From positions 46,063,095-46,127,094 of the forward strand of contig JAWZYU010000028.1 in the NCBI GenBank assembly GCA_038380435.1: a DNA stretch of 64,000 nucleotides, given 5' to 3'. Every line of letters begins with the position of its first letter. Position 1 is the stretch's first letter. Shown here piece by piece: positions 59,625-64,000 of this stretch. The notes under the pieces were generated by a model that did not search any database, had not been told where the DNA came from, and was given only the letters and a program-made list of their open reading frames with translations. This stretch comes from Ryuthela nishihirai. Lineage: Eukaryota > Arthropoda > Arachnida > Araneae > Heptathelidae. A program made the position numbers and the translations under genes.

Positions 59625-59915
59625 GACTAATGTTGAGCAAAAATTCATCACTTTCCCCCCTTCCTTCGATGTTCATTGCGTAGCACCTGTAGCGTCCTCG
59701 GTGATGCCTGCCGAGGTTCTTCAGCACCAGGGAACTTCCACTGAGAAGGGCATCCCTCGACTGGTTGTGAAAGAGGGGGAGTCCGTCGAACATCCAGCCC
59801 AAGTTCAAAATCCAAGGGTTAGCATTTACATCACACACGAGACGAACGTAATCTCCTTCTGTTGGCGTCCTTCCTATCTCCTCATTCGTCAGATACAGGT
59901 TCACCTGGGGAGGAT
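59625..59915 (-). CDS. Sidestep-family receptor, next Ig-domain exon
   Basis: Second Ig exon of the minus-strand gene, about 3.3 kb downstream of the previous one. Acceptor is CTTTCAG, donor AGTC|GTGAGT; 291 nt, phase 1-1. The domain starts PPQVNLYLTNEEI, has EGDYVRLVCDVNANP for the first Cys, W in LGWMFDG, and GRYRCYAMNIEG for the second Cys. The layout 'EGD..C.V.ANP....W..DG..L.HN.S' with 'SGSSLVLKNL' before the last strand is the sidestep fourth-Ig pattern. One sequon (NQS) sits in the middle and an NIS at the end. C from this exon plus AC from the next makes His, giving NISHAPICKYG across the junction. The intron between this exon and the next is about 19.6 kb and filled with SINEs, Tc1 debris and polypyrimidine tracts. 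Confidence 0.88.
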
Positions 59916-60070
59916 CTGAAAGTATACGTCATTGCTGGGGTTCAGTATCAAGGGATTCAACATATTATTCAATAGATCTTGTGAAATTCTTTTGTCCATG
60001 TCAATAATTAATTATTTTTTATACTTCTGTAATAATATGTTGGCTGACTTGCAGGCTTTGTTATGTCTTG

Positions 60071-60454
60071 GGTTGGGTTGTTTTACCTCTGAGCGGCACT
60101 TTTTTGCATACCATGGGCTAAATGGCCAGGTCACATGGACCCTGAAGGCTCAGAGAAGGTTGGGGGAGGGGACCCACTGGAACAGCTGTTGGGAGACAGA
60201 TGGTAGCCTCCCGTCAAGGCCATCCAGCGTGTTCTTTAACGTGCACAGGGTATGGCTCTCCCGCACACGGGGCCACGGCTTAACGTCCCATCCGACGGAC
60301 GGCGGCCTTTCCAGGACCATCGGTGCCCCTACTGACCGTGGGCAGGGCGGGCAATTTTGCGGAGATAAATCTCAACGCTGACCCACCTGGGACTCGAACC
60401 TGGGAACTATAGATTACGAGACTGGCGCGCTACCGACTGAGCCACCCCCTCCCC
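60071..60454 (-). mobile_element. SINE-A monomer
   Basis: Full-length; TSD TTGTTATGTCTTG at 60058-60070 and 60455-60467. Minor change in the GCCCATCGG segment. Confidence 0.9.
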
Positions 60455-61127
60455 TTGTTATGTCTTGAACGCGTCTTAAAAAAATGCTAACTAAAGCTAG
60501 AGCCATGTAAAAATCGTTCATACCTCACTGCTGTTAATTTTAAGAGTAGTAATAAAGGTAAATTGAATTTTAAGAATAATTTTTGAGCATGATTATCGTT
60601 TAAAAGGAATGCTTAAGGACAACTCATTTGTGTTCATTAACGAAAATGTGAGTTACTTTAAGATCAGTTTTATAAAATAACTATAAGTTAAAAGTAACGC
60701 TTCACAATAAGTCATTTATAGTTAATGCTGAAAAAGAAAGTTACATTTAAAGATTAATACCAGACAAAGACTACGTAGTGTTATAAGTAAATAATAATGA
60801 TAGGTAAGTTGTAGTTTAAACTTTAATGCACGTGAAGCACGTTTAAATGATTTCGGAATTGACCTATAAACTGTTCCATTAAGTTTTTTTTGGTTATTTT
60901 GTTGTTTCAATGAAATTGTCTTTCGTCTGATACATTACACGATGATTACACGATTTTAGTGATTTCTGGGGAAGGCTCAAATATGGAAAAAAATTCTGAT
61001 ATTAAAATAAAATTTATAAGTCTGCATTCATTTTCAGAAGTTTCGCACCAATCTGATGTTGGAGAAAACTTGTGAGACGAAGTTTTCCCACAGATCAATG
61101 GTCAAGCTAAATTTAAAAAAAAATGAA

Positions 61128-61435
61128 AAAATACCCCCTCAAGCAGCTGCTTGCCATAGAGGTCTGACAGGAGCCTGTCAGTTTATATGCCATAGTAGAA
61201 GGTCTGAGAGGATGGCAGGACCTCAGCAGAAAAACGACACATACATCCATGCCTTATCCGGGGCTCGAACCCAGGTCCCTTAGATCAGTAGCCAAGCGCG
61301 TTAACCACTCGGCCATGGGACGGCTAATAAATACCCCTCAAGCAGCTGCTTGCCACAGAGGTCTGACAGTTTATATGCCATAGTAGAAGGTCTGAGAGGA
61401 TGGCAGAACCACAGCAGACCTGAGGGTGAATAATA
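61128..61435 (-). mobile_element. SINE-B, full-length copy plus adjacent partial copy
   Basis: The copy at 61128-61322 includes the complete tRNA-like head. Read on the minus strand: CCCATGGCCGAGTGGTTAAC (A box), GCGCTTGGCTACTGATCTAA, B box GGGTTCGAGCCCC. A second, shortened body (61325-61435) without head follows directly, resembling the tandem tendency of SINE-A. Confidence 0.75.
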
Positions 61436-61689
61436 AATCCCGATATGAGAAAATAAAAAAGACTTTTCAGCTCGAACAAATAATTTAAATTTTAATCTTA
61501 TAACTGCAATGTTTCTATTCAATTCACGACATTCTTCCGTTAAAGCAAACGCTGCTATGGAACAGGATGGAAATAAGCCTAAAGCACTTCAGTCTCATAA
61601 GAACTGTCGGAATGTCAACTACGCAATCTCGGAGTCTCTCTACTCTCTATGGACAGCGAAGAGGGATGGTCATCATTATTATTTATATA

Positions 61690-62030
61690 AATGAATGTGA
61701 ATAAATTTATGACTAATATTTACAGTTAGAGCTAATATTTGGGGGGTGGGTAAGAAGATTTGTTGTTGTGGAAAAAATTGATCGAAAAATAATATAAAAA
61801 TAATTGAATTTGAATGGATTCATACAGATTATATTTACAATTAGCCTTAATATTTGGGGGGTAAAAAAAGAAATTCACCCCTGAAAACTGACCCAAAATT
61901 AGTTTAATAATATTTATTACACATAGAAATATATTTCCATGAATTGATATTAATAAAGTTTACGGTTAGCATTAATATTGAACGGCAAGAGGAACAGTTG
62001 ACCAGCTGGAAAAATTTATAGAAAAATTAA
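61690..62030. repeat. Degenerate ~120-bp repeat
   Basis: The phrase (T)TTACAGTTAGAGCTAATATT, followed by GGGGGG in two of three occurrences, recurs about 120-130 bp apart; it seems to continue after the SINE at 62036-62421. Confidence 0.5.
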
Positions 62031-62035
62031 TTAAT

Positions 62036-62421
62036 GGGTTGGGTTGTTTTACCTCTGAGCGGCACTTTTTTGCACACCATGGGCTAAATGGCCAGGTCAC
62101 ATGGACCCCGAAGGCTCAGAGAAGGTTGGGGGAGGGGACCCACTGGAACAGCTGTTGGGAGTCAGATGGTAGCCTCCCGTCCAGGCCATCCAGCGTGTTC
62201 TTTAACGTGCACAGGGTACGGCTCTCCCGCACACGGGGCCACGGCTTAACGTCCCATCCGACGGACGGCGGCCTTTCCAAGCCTATCGGTGTCCCCTACT
62301 GACCGTGGGCAGGGCGGGGAATTTTGCGGAGATAAATCTCAACGCTGACCCAGCTGGGACTCGAACCTGGGAACTACAGATTACGAGCCTGGCGCGCTAC
62401 CGACTGAGCCACCCCCGCCCC
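62036..62421 (-). mobile_element. SINE-A monomer
   Basis: Full-length, close to the family consensus; AATTAATG appears on both sides as a probable short target duplication. Confidence 0.87.
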
Positions 62422-62647
62422 AAATGAATTAATGTTTGATAATATTCATTACGTATATAAACTAATTGGAATGAATTTATATGAAAAATAATTATGATTA
62501 TAATACTCGAAAATTTTAAATGTATGGAAAACCATGACGATATTAACAATAATTCTAATCGATATTGGTAACTTTTTGTCCACCGATGCAAAATTTTCTT
62601 CTCATGGTCATTTTACTCATTGTGCCACATTTTTTCACTTTTTAAAA

Positions 62648-63013
62648 GGTTCGGTTGTTTTACCTCTGAGAGGCACTTTATTTTTGAACACCATGGGCTA
62701 AATGGCCAGGTTACATGGATCCCGAAGGCTCAGAGAAGTTTGAGGGAGGGGACCCACTGGAACAGCTGTTGGGAGACAGATGGTCGCCTCCCGTCAAGGC
62801 CATCCAGCGTGTTCTTTAACGTGCACAGGGTATGGCTGTCCCGCACACGGGGCCACTGCTTAACGTTCCATCTGACGGACGGCGGCCTTTCCAAGCCCAT
62901 CGGTGTCCCCTACTGACCGTGGGAAGGGCGGGGAATTTTGCGGAGATAAATCTCAACGCTGACCCAGCTGGGACTCGAGCCTGGCGCGCTACCGACTGAG
63001 CCACCCCCGCCCC
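62648..63013 (-). mobile_element. SINE-A with deletion in the tRNA head
   Basis: The head lacks the stretch between B box and GCCTGGCGCGC. CTTTTTAAAAG / CTTTTTAAGAG flanks the element. It lies about 180 bp from the 3' end of the Ig exon at 63191. Confidence 0.85.
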
Positions 63014-63190
63014 CTTTTTAAGAGGTAATAACTAAAGGTAAGGGACATCTTGAAGATGAAATGAAAGGTTAAAATAAAAGGTTAAATGAATGATCTAAAA
63101 GTCAGGATTAAAAATACATTCTGCTCAATAAAATATTAGCTAAATATAAAATGGGCAAAAATTTGAAATGAACGCTTTCAATGTACTCAC

Positions 63191-63481
63191 ATGTTATGTT
63201 CAGTATCCTTCTATCCTCTATCGTCCCATTTAAAAGATGAGTGTTCTGTGCTTGGCAGACTAGAGTCATTTTGTTGTGTTTGGGATGAGGGAGGAACCGA
63301 AGGATCCCAGAAGTCATGTTGTCATGGACGGCTTGGGTGTTGTCACTCAACGATGTGTGGTTCAGCCACCACGTAATCTTGGCGGGTGGTCTGGAGCCGT
63401 ACGTTTCGCACATGAGTTCCGCCATGTGACCAGCTGACAGGGTCTGGGTGAGCGTTGTTATCTTGACAGTCAATGGAAATA
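63191..63481 (-). CDS. Sidestep-family receptor, Ig-domain exon (upstream-most in window)
   Basis: Encodes one extracellular Ig domain, read right to left. The exon follows a CCTTCCAG acceptor and ends at an ACAT|GTGAGT donor. It is 291 nt with phase 1 at both ends, the usual arrangement for a shuffled Ig exon. The domain has the Ig core: MCETYGSRPPAKITWW supplies the first Cys and the Trp, and MTLVCQAQN the second Cys. Several N-glycosylation sequons are visible (NHTS, NMTS, NGTI, and NIT completed across the splice). GSRPPAKITWW is typical of the third Ig domain of sidestep-type proteins, neuronal guidance receptors that bind Beat proteins. Its T joins AT of the next exon to give Tyr, producing NITYPPQVNL, a good match to the family's inter-Ig linker. 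Signal peptide and earlier Ig exons would lie right of the window. Nephrin/Hibris relatives are an alternative label. Certain as an Ig exon; the subfamily is inferred from remembered family motifs. Confidence 0.88.
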
Positions 63482-64000
63482 CTGGAAGGATAAAGAATGA
63501 GGTTTCTTTTTTCATTTGTTTGTGGATAAATACGGGCTTCGAGAAAAGGAGGAAGGAGAAAGGATGCAATAAGATCTTTTCTTTTTCGTAGGTAAATTTA
63601 AAGTTGAAATGTAGGGTTGTAAAACAATGTTGTTTTGGTGTTTTCAAATACACGTAAATAAAGTAGAGGAGAAATAAGACTTATTTTTTATAGATATAGA
63701 CAAAGAATTGAAGTGCAGGAAAAGGATAATTCTCAGATAAATATTGGTTTAGAAACAGCAGGGAAACAAATTAAAGGATAGATAATACTTTTCACTAAAT
63801 AAATACAGGGTTTTAATACAGGAAAAAGCACAAGTTTAGCATGACTTACTTTTCTACAAATAAAGTACAAGGCAGAAATGCGGGGAATAATATCAAAATA
63901 TAATAAAAATGTTTTTTTTTTCCTTCTTCTACGAATAAATATCAGTTTGAAAAGTATGAAAAAGAATAAGGATGAAATTAAAACCTTGTTTTCTGCTAAA
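63482..64000. other. Intronic, upstream of the first visible Ig exon
   Basis: Purine-rich degenerate repeat of ~60-90 bp (phrases such as GAAATAAGACTTA, AAATACAGGG, GTACAAGGCAGAAATG). Next upstream exon of the receptor gene must lie beyond the window. Confidence 0.5.

Noticed and set aside
545..62916. Dozens of open frames of 60-130 codons with phrases such as ARSHGPRRLREGWG, ALPHTGPRLNVPSDG or GCFTSERHFFAHHGLNG
   Set aside because: All are readings through SINE-A in various frames. They repeat wherever the SINE does, have no family match I know, and are lost in diverged copies. SINEs of this type are pol III transcribed and not coding.

Overview
This is intronic and exonic DNA from an animal nuclear genome, most likely an arthropod and plausibly a chelicerate such as a spider. 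The reasons are one short exon per Ig domain separated by 4-20 kb introns, canonical GT-AG splice sites, tRNA-derived SINEs, Tc1/mariner and hAT elements, and minisatellites. There are no operons and no bacterial genes. The lineage is inferred; the sequence does not prove it.

The only host gene I can support runs on the minus strand across the window. Three Ig exons (63481-63191, 59915-59625, 40022-39735), a 60-nt linker exon (31294-31235) and a transmembrane exon (11370-11234) all have proper splice sites and matching phases. They join without a stop into part of a sidestep-family (side/nephrin-like) Ig cell-adhesion receptor: Ig, Ig, Ig, glycosylated linker, single membrane helix, start of the cytoplasmic tail. 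The 5' part (signal peptide and first Ig domains) lies beyond the right edge. A weak candidate for the last coding exon is at 1427-1338. No FN3 exon was found between the last Ig and the membrane exon.

Almost everything else is repeat DNA in the introns. One tRNA-headed SINE family of about 385 bp (here called SINE-A) makes up about 20 kb, roughly a third of the window by summing my boundaries. About 40 insertions occur in both orientations, many with clear 10-13 bp target-site duplications (TSDs). Its 3' portion is repeatedly tandemised with a 169-bp period. There are 2-, 3-, 4- and 6-unit copies, several inside a single TSD pair, and one headless array of about 13 units at 23137-25424 that is effectively a young satellite. 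Several SINEs are nested in older SINEs.

Other repeats by region: a second tRNA-derived SINE family (SINE-B: 7.7, 15.2, 61.1-61.4 kb); a fold-back MITE family with CAGTCGCTCAAA ends (eight copies between 4.3 and 38.6 kb); a TIR element with a DUF4817-like fragment (8.7-9.5 kb); a hAT-type MITE split by a SINE (12.9-13.5 kb); Tc1-like elements at 18.6-20.7, 25.7-27.3 and 54.6-55.8 kb, all defective; two decayed LINEs (15.9-17.9 and 52.3-53.8 kb) and a 306-bp LINE tail inside the third Tc1 copy. A 28-bp minisatellite occurs at both 11.9-12.6 and 18.8-19.4 kb. Long polypyrimidine tracts lie at 41.9-42.5, 44.5-46.1 and 51.1-52.3 kb, and a 340-bp triplication at 58.55-59.57 kb. Most long open frames in the window are readings through SINE-A and are not genes.
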